IMG/VR virus record: IMGVR_UViG_3300049596_000327
Span: 1 to 32,329 of that record
Direction: 5' to 3' (one strand)
Source: a virus
DNA length: 32,329 nt
Below the pieces are notes generated by a model. The model was not told the origin of the DNA. It did not search any database and saw only the letters and a list, made by a program, of their open reading frames with translations. This document shows positions 19,959-27,604 of this stretch, piece after piece; the first letter of the stretch is position 1; each line of letters starts with the position of its first letter. The translations under genes and the position numbers were made by a program.

Positions 19959-20402
19959 TTATTGGTAAACTCTAATTTCTAAACTTGCATTTGCTAAAAT
20001 TGTATCAGCTTCCACTCCTAATCCGTTTAATGTTGTTATATTAAACTCGTTTGCTGATATTCGCCCACAATGAACAGTAAAATCGTCGCCTATATAGTTA
20101 AGCGTTAAAAAGCCAACTGTTTTATCTAAAGTAAACGCACTCGTCAACGTTCCTTTGTAGTACCCTGCTGACGTTCTAGTCCAAACTATTGCTCCTATTG
20201 TATTCTCTAAAACAGTAGCAGTTGGTGCAGCCGTTCCTAATTGTCCCATTAAAGCAGTATAGACTTTATAAGGTTTTAAATAGTCAGAATTAACCTTTCT
20301 ACTATCGTATGTCGCACCGTTGTAAACTGACACCTCTAAAAAATCAGTCGCCTTAATTGGAACACTACTTGTTGTTAATTCACTTATTCTTTGATTGCTC
20401 AT
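19959..20402 (-). CDS. Tail-fibre/adapter-like protein (147 aa)
   Basis: N-terminus MSNQRISELTTSSVPIKATD then FLEVSVYNGATYDSRKVNSD YL fits the 'I-x-x-L-T ... D-x-x-V' adapter seen at the start of many phage fibres. The C-terminal part (FTLDKTVGFLTLNYIGDDFT; LEIRVYQ) is beta-rich. Likely a fibre or fibre-attachment protein. Confidence 0.6.
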   Translation of the reverse strand: MSNQRISELTTSSVPIKATDFLEVSVYNGATYDSRKVNSDYLKPYKVYTALMGQLGTAAPTATVLENTIGAIVWTRTSAGYYKGTLTSAFTLDKTVGFLTLNYIGDDFTVHCGRISANEFNITTLNGLGVEADTILANASLEIRVYQ

Positions 20403-20469
20403 TTTGTTCTAACTTCTTTAATAATAACGTTAACTTTTTTAGGTTGTTATTTTTAGCTTCTTTCTTCAT
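20380..20469 (-). CDS. Lysine/leucine-rich microprotein (29 aa)
   Basis: Reads MKKEAKNNNLKKLTLLLKKL followed by EQNEQ. It starts in an ATGA overlap with the connector gene stop (20466-20469) and runs 23 bases into the fibre gene. One amphipathic helix. Coding status is moderate; it may just be a translational bridge. Confidence 0.45.
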   Translation of the reverse strand: MKKEAKNNNLKKLTLLLKKLEQNEQSKNK

Positions 20470-20966
20470 ATTATCCAACTAGTAAAATTAGTGTCATGGT
20501 CAGGCGATACATCGTCGTTTGAATTACTGTTATATTCAGGAAACGAAGTTTGATTAAAACTCATGTATCTAACAAACCTTTCTGTATAATGTTGTGCTAA
20601 ACTAGTTTCTTTGTCAATAAGAAAATCTATTTCGTTTTTATCTACATTACTAGCATTCTCGGAACTATGTTTGAATATGCCTTTTCCGTTAATTGTATAA
20701 CTCGCAAATGGTAACCACTCGACCATTGCCCAATGAATTAACATCGGTTTAACGTAAGTAGTTAATAAAGACAAATAGTTTCCACTTAAAGTGTTTGCTA
20801 CTATATCAGCTTTTAGTTTGTTGAATAAGTCAGTACCTAAATAATTAGCTATATGAATTTCCTGTGCTATCTTCACATACTGAATGAAAGTATCTGTGTC
20901 TATGTTTCCGTTTAAGCTAGTGTGCTTAACTAAATCTGTTCTATTAATTAATAGTGCTTCTGCCAT
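20466..20966 (-). CDS. Head-tail connector-like protein (166 aa)
   Basis: Starts MAEALLINRTDLVKHTSLNG and has a helical core (FIQYVKIAQEIHIANYLGTD; LLTTYVKPMLIHWAMVEWLP). The 'hAqe-hIxxyLGtdLF' helix is common in Bacteroidota phage connector/gp6-like proteins next to the portal. It follows the portal by two bases. It should join the portal to the tail. Confidence 0.65.
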   Translation of the reverse strand: MAEALLINRTDLVKHTSLNGNIDTDTFIQYVKIAQEIHIANYLGTDLFNKLKADIVANTLSGNYLSLLTTYVKPMLIHWAMVEWLPFASYTINGKGIFKHSSENASNVDKNEIDFLIDKETSLAQHYTERFVRYMSFNQTSFPEYNSNSNDDVSPDHDTNFTSWII

Positions 20967-20968
20967 GT

Positions 20969-22738
20969 CTATTTAACGTCTGAAGGTAAATTTTTGTTGT
21001 TAGGACTAAATCCTTTTAAAGGTAAGTTTTTTGGATAAATAGAAACTTCATAAGGATTAGTTACTTTAAAACCTTTTATTTCTGCTGCTCTAGTTCCAAT
21101 TTCTTCGTAACCGTTTTCCATTTTGTTTAAATCTAACATCATAGTAACACGCTGCCATTTATGAGAACATCGTGGGCCGCCGTGGAATCTAAAAATATCG
21201 TATTTATCTGCTCCAAATTCTCCAAAACCAGGATTAACTTTTTTAGTTGACATTAAATCAATATCCTCTTTACGATAAAGTTTATTTGCACTTAACATTG
21301 CTTTGCAGAATTCACGTTCAGGACTTGGATTTCCCGTATATTTATACCTTACTTTAAAGTATTTCTCTTTAACTAGTTTGTCTTGTTCACTTTTTTGAGT
21401 TGGATTTGCTGAACCTGTTGAAACTAAATTAATAGCTTTTTGAATTAAAGATAATTTAACTTCTTGTAACTTGCTTTCAACCTCTTGTAAGTGTGTGTTC
21501 AATACTTCTTCATCCTCTTGCACTGCTTCACGTTCATCTATTACAATCCAACCGTCTTGTTCTGCATCTTCTGCTAAATCAATAATTTCTTGAAGTTCAC
21601 TTTTATGCTCACTTAACGTTGTATCTTGAACAATTGCTTCTTCTTTTTTAGCGTACATATCCTCAAAAGGATTTAAACCCTCGAAATATAGTTTTAAACT
21701 AATGCCGTTAACTGCTAAAATCTTATCGATTGCATCCGTAATTAAGTTTTGAAACGGTTTAATTACTAGGTTATCAAATATCAATAAAGAGTTCTTTAAT
21801 TCGTCTGCATTAGAAGAAAATCCCGTTGTCGTTGCAATACCAAACAATAAAGGCGAAGTAACATTATGTGAAAGTAATATTTTACGCATACATTCATCAC
21901 TCAAATACTGATAATGTGCAGGAGCATCGTTTAAAGGAATAGACTCTATTGTAGTTGCGTTATCCTTGTTTTTATTGAATGAGTAAACTATCTTTTTACC
22001 TTTGCTTCCCGTTAACTTTTTATTAGCTTGTGATTCAATTTGACGTCTTTGCTCTTCCGTTCCAGTACCCCCAACAAAGTTAACCACCATTGTAGGCGAA
22101 AAACCGTTTTGAACATCGTTAATTAAATATTCAGCAATTTCCTCTTCCATTATCGTATAAGGTAAACCACCCGTATATGTAACGTTAGAGTAATACTTCA
22201 TGCCTACTGAATAAGGTTTAACATAAAGTATTTCAATTTCTGATTTACCAAAACCAAAAGCGTCTAATCTTTTAGGTTTGTATTTTTTAACGTCTTCCCA
22301 ATTATCAGAATAATAATATCCCGTAATTTCGCCCTCTTCATTGCACTTTTCAGCACGTAATAATTGAACGGGAATGTGATACGCTTTTAATATCTTTGTA
22401 CGTTTCTTATCGTAGTGAACTTGAATAGCACATTGTCCCAACAAATACGCTTCAACACTTATTTTACGTAAATCATCCGAACTAATCAAAGTAATTAATT
22501 GAGCGAACTCATTAGGCTTTTTACTAGCATCTAAAGCAGTCAATCCTTTACCGTAAATAAGTCTAGTAATATTGTTAATTACAGCGTTATTTGTAGCACT
22601 ATTTATGTGCCTATCAATTAAGAATTGGAAATAGTTGTTGTCCTCGCCATATTCAACCCAATCTTCACGTGTACTTTCGTTAATAATCGGTGCTTTATAT
22701 TCAGCTAAATTGATTACTTGTATTTTTTCGTTATCCAT
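20969..22738 (-). CDS. Portal protein with MuF-like C-terminal region (589 aa)
   Basis: The N-terminal and central part (residues ~1-390) has portal features: EYGEDNNYFQFLIDRHINSA, AYLLGQCAIQVHYDKKRTKI, and NVTSPLLFGIATTTGFSSNA. The ring lets DNA in and out of the capsid. The C-terminal part (~450-560) has REFCKAMLSANKLYRKEDID and RFHGGPRCSHKW, resembling the Cys/His end of MuF-type minor head proteins, so portal and MuF functions may be fused. Long for a portal, consistent with the fusion. It overlaps the next gene by one base. Confidence 0.85.
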   Translation of the reverse strand: MDNEKIQVINLAEYKAPIINESTREDWVEYGEDNNYFQFLIDRHINSATNNAVINNITRLIYGKGLTALDASKKPNEFAQLITLISSDDLRKISVEAYLLGQCAIQVHYDKKRTKILKAYHIPVQLLRAEKCNEEGEITGYYYSDNWEDVKKYKPKRLDAFGFGKSEIEILYVKPYSVGMKYYSNVTYTGGLPYTIMEEEIAEYLINDVQNGFSPTMVVNFVGGTGTEEQRRQIESQANKKLTGSKGKKIVYSFNKNKDNATTIESIPLNDAPAHYQYLSDECMRKILLSHNVTSPLLFGIATTTGFSSNADELKNSLLIFDNLVIKPFQNLITDAIDKILAVNGISLKLYFEGLNPFEDMYAKKEEAIVQDTTLSEHKSELQEIIDLAEDAEQDGWIVIDEREAVQEDEEVLNTHLQEVESKLQEVKLSLIQKAINLVSTGSANPTQKSEQDKLVKEKYFKVRYKYTGNPSPEREFCKAMLSANKLYRKEDIDLMSTKKVNPGFGEFGADKYDIFRFHGGPRCSHKWQRVTMMLDLNKMENGYEEIGTRAAEIKGFKVTNPYEVSIYPKNLPLKGFSPNNKNLPSDVK

Positions 22739-23070
22739 TAATCTAAAATTATGAAGTCGTTTGATGTTGTTGTACTTGTGTACGTATCTTTATTTATTGT
22801 ATAGTCTGAAATAGTCTGATTAGTACAGTAGATTTTATCTATATAAACGGGTGTAGTTGAGTTTAAAACCTCTAGTCTATATGTATGTTCCTCTTTAAGC
22901 GAGAAAGTTGCTGTAATCGTGTGGTAATAGCTTACATTCGTTGAACTTGTAATAGCTACCGTAGTGGTTACATTTGTTTGTTCATCCGTTATAGTCATAG
23001 TTGTATAAGTATCACTTCTTGGAATGAAACTAAACGTTTGAGCCGTACCGATTTCTTTTAAAACTATCAT
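22738..23070 (-). CDS. Small beta-rich virion protein (110 aa)
   Basis: Alternating Thr/Ile/Val strands (YTTMTITDEQTNVTTTVAIT; IYCTNQTISDYTINK) with few helices, suggesting an Ig-like or beta-sandwich fold. It follows the terminator after the probable tail-tube gene and directly overlaps the portal. Proteins of this size often decorate capsids or join the neck. No family recognised. Confidence 0.6.
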   Translation of the reverse strand: MIVLKEIGTAQTFSFIPRSDTYTTMTITDEQTNVTTTVAITSSTNVSYYHTITATFSLKEEHTYRLEVLNSTTPVYIDKIYCTNQTISDYTINKDTYTSTTTSNDFIILD

Positions 23071-23106
23071 AATCTTAAAACGTTGAAATTATTAATTTGT
23101 TAAAAT

Positions 23107-23134
23107 AAAAAAGGCTACCGATTAAGATAGCCTT
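23107..23134 (-). terminator. Intrinsic terminator after probable tail-tube gene
   Basis: Arms AAGGCTA (23134-23128) and TAGCCTT (23117-23111) with a ten-base loop, followed by a T run (plus-strand A 23107-23112), 22 bases after the stop of the 182-residue gene. Confidence 0.85.
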
Positions 23135-23155
23135 TTAAAGTAGTAATAGTTAATT

Positions 23156-23704
23156 TTAAGAAGTAACTACAGTTGCAGAACTAAACAAAGTCGCTAAAGT
23201 TGCCTCTGTTGAACAATTCAAGTGGTTTGCAGGAATTCTCTCCATTCCCGTAAAAGTTAATTTATAACCATTGAAATCACCCATTTGAGTCCCGTTGTCA
23301 ATAGTTGCTTCAGTTACATCCATTCCGAACTCTAAACCAGCTAAAAAGTATTGGCCTTGACGATTACGTACTACTACGTGTGGCCTGCCATAGCTCAAAA
23401 GTTTAATCATTTTGGTCGTTGCAACATCTTGTTTTTTCAAGTCAATAGTTAATGTTTGCTCAAAGAACGTTGTTCCGTTTTCTCTTGAAGAAGTACCTTT
23501 TTGTACAAATGAATTATTCCCTTTTAAAGAAAATTTGTAAAGGTTACTAATATTATTTACATCAGTAATCATATCCGTAGACGTTACATCGTACGTTAAA
23601 TCTGATTGCATAGTCGGATTGAAATTTGCTATATAAATGATATCAATACCGCCTACCGCATCTTTACAACTCTCCGCTCTACCGTTTGCTAAATCACAAG
23701 CCAT
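23156..23704 (-). CDS. Abundant virion protein, probable major tail (tube) protein (182 aa)
   Basis: Reads MACDLANGRAESCKDAVGGI, then SRENGTTFFEQTLTIDLKKQ, LLSYGRPHVVVRNRQGQYFL, and FNGYKLTFTGMERIPANHL. This set of motifs is recurrent in Bacteroidota phages as a structural protein. Separate terminators before and after the gene suggest high, independent mRNA levels, as for major capsid and tail proteins, and no other tail-tube candidate is seen. Size fits a tube protein. Confidence 0.6.
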   Translation of the reverse strand: MACDLANGRAESCKDAVGGIDIIYIANFNPTMQSDLTYDVTSTDMITDVNNISNLYKFSLKGNNSFVQKGTSSRENGTTFFEQTLTIDLKKQDVATTKMIKLLSYGRPHVVVRNRQGQYFLAGLEFGMDVTEATIDNGTQMGDFNGYKLTFTGMERIPANHLNCSTEATLATLFSSATVVTS

Positions 23705-23730
23705 AATTTTTTTTATTTTTTAATGTTAAT

Positions 23731-23761
23731 AAAAAAGGGTGGCGTTTTTTGCACCACCCTT
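23731..23761 (-). terminator. Strong intrinsic terminator after major capsid gene
   Basis: Arms AAGGGTGG (23761-23754) and CCACCCTT (23742-23735) plus a U-G and G-C pair inside, with an A-rich loop, then T6 (plus-strand A 23731-23736). It is GC-rich compared with the genome and 20 bases after the capsid stop. Confidence 0.9.
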
Positions 23762-23780
23762 TAATTAATTTTTGCTAATA

Positions 23781-24737
23781 CTAGTTAGCAGCGTTAGTAA
23801 TTCCGTAAGTCACGATATCTCCAACTGTATGGTAACCAACTCCAGCAGTCGCTCTCATAACGAATCTTACATTTTCTGAACCGTCCAAATCAGCCATGTC
23901 CAATAATTTCACAAGGTTCAAATCCGAATTTAAACCAGTCGCAAAAAATAAGTTATCAGAAGTTGTAGCAATTGCAGTATTAGAAGCTAAACCATTAGCA
24001 ACAAAGATTTTAACACCATCAAATGTTAAATCTGATAGGTTTTGATACCATTGTGTACCTTGATTATTTGAACCGTTAGCACCTAATCCTGAAGCTCCAA
24101 ATCCTCCTAATGCTCTAACGTATGCTCTAGCAATGTTTTGAGAAATATACAAGTATAAATCTTCACGTCCGTAAAGTGTAGCAGGAATTGCATCAACAAT
24201 TTTACCTAACTCAACAATAACGTTTGAAGCAGTTACAGTTGTACCAGCAACCTCGTTAGCAGTAGGTAAAGCAGCGTCAACAGTTAACTGTGTCATAAAA
24301 CCGTCAATAGAACCTGAAGTTCCCGTAGCACCTCTCCAAATAGCAACCTCAACTTGTGAAGCAACTTTCTCAATAACGTAAGCAATTAAGAAATCAGCAA
24401 ATGATTTAGGAAGTACATCGTGAGCAGACATTCCCATTTCTTCAGCTTGATACGTACTTTTGAAATCACTTTTACACAATTGTAAATTTACTTGCAATTC
24501 CTTTGGAGTTAATACTTTCTCATTTAAAGTTACTGTAGATGTAGCAGTAAAATCACAGCTCGCATTTGCCAAAAGCCCGTCAGTCAATAATCTGTGTAAT
24601 ACAGTTTTGTATTTAACGTTTGGTAAGATTGTAATTTTTCCACTTGATAAAGTGTTTCCACTTAATAAAGCAGCTTTAACATATTTCCCTGAAGACTCTC
24701 CAGCATATGTACTTGTAATTGACGTTGTAGTAGCCAT
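23781..24737 (-). CDS. Major capsid protein (318 aa)
   Basis: Starts MATTTSITSTYAGESSGKYV, with an N-arm-like Ser/Thr-rich beginning, then LPNVKYKTVLHRLLTDGLLA and ADFLIAYVIEKVASQVEVAI, and a C-terminal part with RFVMRATAGVGYHTVGDIVT. Size, the adjacent scaffold-like gene and the HK97-like alternation of helices and strands identify it. The leader is A-rich without a Shine-Dalgarno (AAATAAACAATG). A strong terminator follows. Confidence 0.85.
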   Translation of the reverse strand: MATTTSITSTYAGESSGKYVKAALLSGNTLSSGKITILPNVKYKTVLHRLLTDGLLANASCDFTATSTVTLNEKVLTPKELQVNLQLCKSDFKSTYQAEEMGMSAHDVLPKSFADFLIAYVIEKVASQVEVAIWRGATGTSGSIDGFMTQLTVDAALPTANEVAGTTVTASNVIVELGKIVDAIPATLYGREDLYLYISQNIARAYVRALGGFGASGLGANGSNNQGTQWYQNLSDLTFDGVKIFVANGLASNTAIATTSDNLFFATGLNSDLNLVKLLDMADLDGSENVRFVMRATAGVGYHTVGDIVTYGITNAAN

Positions 24738-24749
24738 TGTTTATTTATT

Positions 24750-25355
24750 TTATTTGTTGTTGTAAATTATGTTTAAAATTCTATCTCTTGCAGACGGAAC
24801 ATTTTGAGCAGTTAATTTAATTTGCTCCATTTTCTGAACGTTTTCAGGATTGAAAGTAATAGGTTTTGGAGTTTCCTCTAAAACTACTTCTTTAACCTCC
24901 TCTTTTAGTTTTAACTGTTCTTTAAGTTCAGTAATTTCTCTCTTTAATTCTTCCATGTCCGAGAAATACGTTTCTTTAGATACTGTTTCAACTGTTTTCT
25001 TTGCCGTTTGTGGTGCTTCAACTGATGCTTCAACGGGAACTTCTGCTTCGGGTTCAGCCTCTTCGATTGGTGCTTTCTCCTCTTCTTTAGCTGCAACCTC
25101 TCCAATGATACCGTCTTCGTAAACTTCCAACATTTGACCGTCTTCTAATTCGTATTCGCCAATAGGTAAAGGAACGTTTCCATTTTCTGAAACAATGAAA
25201 ATTTCTTTTCCAACTTCTAATGAATCGAACTCTAAAATAGTAACACCATCAGCAAGTTTCATTTGTGCTAATTTTACTTCCATTTGTTCTAACTTTAATT
25301 TTACGTTGAATTTTTGCTCTAAAAACTCTCTAACGCTTTTTAATTTATCTTTCAT
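24750..25355 (-). CDS. Scaffolding protein (201 aa)
   Basis: A highly charged, helical protein: N-terminal coiled coil (VREFLEQKFNVKLKLEQMEV), an acidic Pro/Ala/Val-rich middle (AEPEAEVPVEASVEAP), and a second coiled coil (MEELKREITELKEQLKLKEE). It precedes the capsid gene by 12 bases, which is the normal place of a scaffold. It would direct prohead assembly and be removed by the XkdF-like protease. Confidence 0.75.
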   Translation of the reverse strand: MKDKLKSVREFLEQKFNVKLKLEQMEVKLAQMKLADGVTILEFDSLEVGKEIFIVSENGNVPLPIGEYELEDGQMLEVYEDGIIGEVAAKEEEKAPIEEAEPEAEVPVEASVEAPQTAKKTVETVSKETYFSDMEELKREITELKEQLKLKEEVKEVVLEETPKPITFNPENVQKMEQIKLTAQNVPSARDRILNIIYNNK

Positions 25356-25395
25356 TATTCTTTAAACGTTTAGTTAATTACTCTGTTATATATAC

Positions 25396-25596
25396 TTAAC
25401 CTCTAGCTACGGTTATTGTACGTTCTACATTCGTGTTTGTAACGTTTGAAATAGTATGCTCTTGTAATGCTCCAATTCCTTGCGCTTGTAAAGTTCCATC
25501 ACAACATTCTTTTGAATATGTGCCATCCTCACAAATGCAACCTCTATTCCCACCTTGTGGACTTGTAAGGCTTTCTGTTTTCTTTTTTCTTCCCAT
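25396..25596 (-). CDS. Cys-rich small protein (66 aa)
   Basis: A basic start (MGRKKKTES) is followed by NRGCICEDGTYSKECCDGTL then QAQGIGALQEHTISN. The motif GC-x-C-E-D-G-T-Y-S-x-E-C-C-x-G-x-L-Q-A-Q-G-I-G occurs in many Bacteroidota phages near capsid genes, without a known function. Four Cys could form a metal or disulfide knuckle. 40 bases before the scaffold start. Confidence 0.7.
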   Translation of the reverse strand: MGRKKKTESLTSPQGGNRGCICEDGTYSKECCDGTLQAQGIGALQEHTISNVTNTNVERTITVARG

Positions 25597-25601
25597 TTTT
25601 A

Positions 25602-25751
25602 TTATATATAGTTGTTTATTATATTTTCTTGAATTGTTATTTCTTCCGTAACATTAGAATTTAAAACTTCATTACCAACTTTGATAATATTTAAATAACT
25701 ACTTTCAATATAAGTGTAAGAACCTCTTACTTCCTGTATTACTTCTATCAT
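25602..25751 (-). CDS. Small hypothetical protein (49 aa)
   Basis: Reads MIEVIQEVRGSYTYIESSYL, then NIIKVGNEVLNSNVTEEITI. Its ATG overlaps the fibre stop as ATGA (25748-25751) and its stop is five bases before the Cys-rich gene. It fills the gap between two structural genes. Function unknown. Confidence 0.55.
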   Translation of the reverse strand: MIEVIQEVRGSYTYIESSYLNIIKVGNEVLNSNVTEEITIQENIINNYI

Positions 25752-26779
25752 GATAAACAATTTAAAGTTAATTGACTAATATCAAACGAACACGCATTTG
25801 AAGACGCTCCCGAAGTTCTAACCGCTTGCATAGTTATGGGAGTGGTATCACTTGGTAAATTCGTAGTGATTGACCCCTCAACTGTCACGTTATTTTCTAA
25901 AGAAGTAACTTTGTAGTAAACAGTGTTAGAGTCAAATGGGTTATACATTTCAAACACAAAGAAATCAGTAGCAACAGCCCCACTTGTTCTATTTGCAGTA
26001 AAGTTTGAGCCTAAATCTATTTTTGTAGCAGTACCTGAACCATCGTTATGAAATACTTGTAAATTAGTATCAGAAGCATCCGAACCAATACCAATAATAT
26101 TTAACAAACTTTCAACTGTAACAGTAGAAGACAAACCTAAAGATGCTGTTGTTGCTGTCATCCCATAAAATTGACGTGCACTTGTATTAAACGCTGTATC
26201 ACTTACACCAAAACCCACACAAAATTTCCATCCTGTACCCACAATATTGAACGCACTTGTTGACCTATAACCACAAATCCCATTTAATGCAGGTGTTGAA
26301 ACACCAATTTTTAACCTTGTTTTTTTAGTTTGTATTGAAGTGTTTGATACAGATACAGCCGTTGCTGTTCCTTGCAATGTTCCTACCGCAATATTCTCGG
26401 ACAATACCGTTGTTGAGTTGTGTTGCGCTCTGTAACCCCTTGCAATTTCTGCGCTTCCAACAATCCAATAGTTTTCAGCTAATAATTTAGCATCAATTTG
26501 ATTTTCTACAGCTTGAGTAGTTGGATATTTATTATTATTTATTACACTGAAATTTGTTGCTTTATTTTCTAAAACTTCAAAGTCTGCAACATTGTAAATT
26601 ATTTCTTCTATTCCCGTTGTAGTTCTTGTGTATATTTTACCGTTAGTAGTGTTCATATAGAACTCTCCTATGTATAAATCAGTACTTAACCATGTACCGT
26701 CTGTATGGTCTGAACTACTTGGAATAGTTGCAATACTTGTGCCTTTTTTAATTATTATCCTTCTTGTTTCGTTAGCCAT
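25748..26779 (-). CDS. Tail-fibre/receptor-binding-like protein (343 aa)
   Basis: The N-terminal part has YIGEFYMNTTNGKIYTRTTT and FEVLENKATNFSVINNNKYP TTQAVENQIDAKL, the typical 'E-N-K-x-T-x-F-S-x-x-N-N-x-x-Y-P-T-T-x-A-V' fibre shaft/adapter sequence of Bacteroidota phages. The C-terminal 250 residues are beta-rich, Ser/Thr/Gly-rich, likely a receptor-binding head. It lies between the protease and the capsid block. Confidence 0.7.
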   Translation of the reverse strand: MANETRRIIIKKGTSIATIPSSSDHTDGTWLSTDLYIGEFYMNTTNGKIYTRTTTGIEEIIYNVADFEVLENKATNFSVINNNKYPTTQAVENQIDAKLLAENYWIVGSAEIARGYRAQHNSTTVLSENIAVGTLQGTATAVSVSNTSIQTKKTRLKIGVSTPALNGICGYRSTSAFNIVGTGWKFCVGFGVSDTAFNTSARQFYGMTATTASLGLSSTVTVESLLNIIGIGSDASDTNLQVFHNDGSGTATKIDLGSNFTANRTSGAVATDFFVFEMYNPFDSNTVYYKVTSLENNVTVEGSITTNLPSDTTPITMQAVRTSGASSNACSFDISQLTLNCLS

Positions 26780-27023
26780 TATTTATAGTATTTGAATTTT
26801 TAGATACACCATTTAAACCTCCAATTAATTGTGGCACGTCTTCGTCTTGGTTATTTATACCACCATTTAATATTGTATTGTTCTCAATGGTTAACATATA
26901 CGCAAAATCTGTATACAACATTTTCTTTGGGACATCAGAATCTGCAGCATCTAAATAAATGCTTTCCGTACCGTCTAAAGTGGTTACGTCTTTATACCTT
27001 ACAAAATATGGTATTTCACTCAT
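26772..27023 (-). CDS. Small fibre-adapter-like protein (83 aa)
   Basis: Reads MSEIPYFVRYKDVTTLDGTE, then LDAADSDVPKKMLYTDFAYM and an Asn-rich C-terminus. The short adapter-like start is like the beginning of the 147-residue fibre protein. It overlaps its neighbours by 8 bases each side. Probably a fibre attachment or trimer piece; inferred. Confidence 0.55.
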   Translation of the reverse strand: MSEIPYFVRYKDVTTLDGTESIYLDAADSDVPKKMLYTDFAYMLTIENNTILNGGINNQDEDVPQLIGGLNGVSKNSNTINNG

Positions 27024-27600
27024 TAATTAAGTTTTCTATTTCTTTGATTAATTCGTCTGTTTCAGAAACTTGTTCACTCGCTTTAATATCAGCTTCTTTA
27101 TATTTTCCCTCAATTGAGAAACCTTTGTACTCTCCATTCTTAACACGTACCCATTCGCTATCGTTGTAAACTTTCATCTTTACAATCCAACTTCCTACGG
27201 GTGCGTTAAGTTTATAGATGTTTGATTTGTCTTGTTTAGAATCTTCTACAATCCAACTTTCAATTACACTAACACCCTCAACATCTCTTTCATGTTGTGA
27301 CGTAATTTTATTTAGGTTAAGATTCTTCATGAAAAGTTCATTAGTCTTTTCAATAGTTTGTGAAGTGAAATAGATATTAAACTCCTCTCCGTCTATGTTT
27401 CTATAAATCTTTTTGTCAGGCACTAAAGCAATACCTACAACCTCTCTTTTTTCTTCGTTTACTACCTTTAATTCAATCTCATGTGAAGACAAATAAATAA
27501 AGTCCTCTTGAATTGCTGGTTTATCTACAAGCGAAATTGCGAAGACACCATCTACGCTTTCATCACTAATTATCATTTCAATGTCTTGTATCTTTTTCAT
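27016..27600 (-). CDS. Prohead protease, XkdF-like (194 aa)
   Basis: Matches the putative phage serine protease XkdF family (Peptidase_S78_2-like): ISLVDKPAIQEDFIYLS, VVGIALVPDKKIYR, a histidine in SQHERD (His103) and a serine in YKGFSIEGKY (Ser162), which I take as catalytic. It cleaves scaffold and capsid proteins during maturation. I used ATG 27598-27600, four bases after the tape-measure stop. It is far from the capsid gene, with fibre genes in between, which is an unusual order. Confidence 0.85.
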   Translation of the reverse strand: MKKIQDIEMIISDESVDGVFAISLVDKPAIQEDFIYLSSHEIELKVVNEEKREVVGIALVPDKKIYRNIDGEEFNIYFTSQTIEKTNELFMKNLNLNKITSQHERDVEGVSVIESWIVEDSKQDKSNIYKLNAPVGSWIVKMKVYNDSEWVRVKNGEYKGFSIEGKYKEADIKASEQVSETDELIKEIENLINE

Positions 27601-27604
27601 AATT

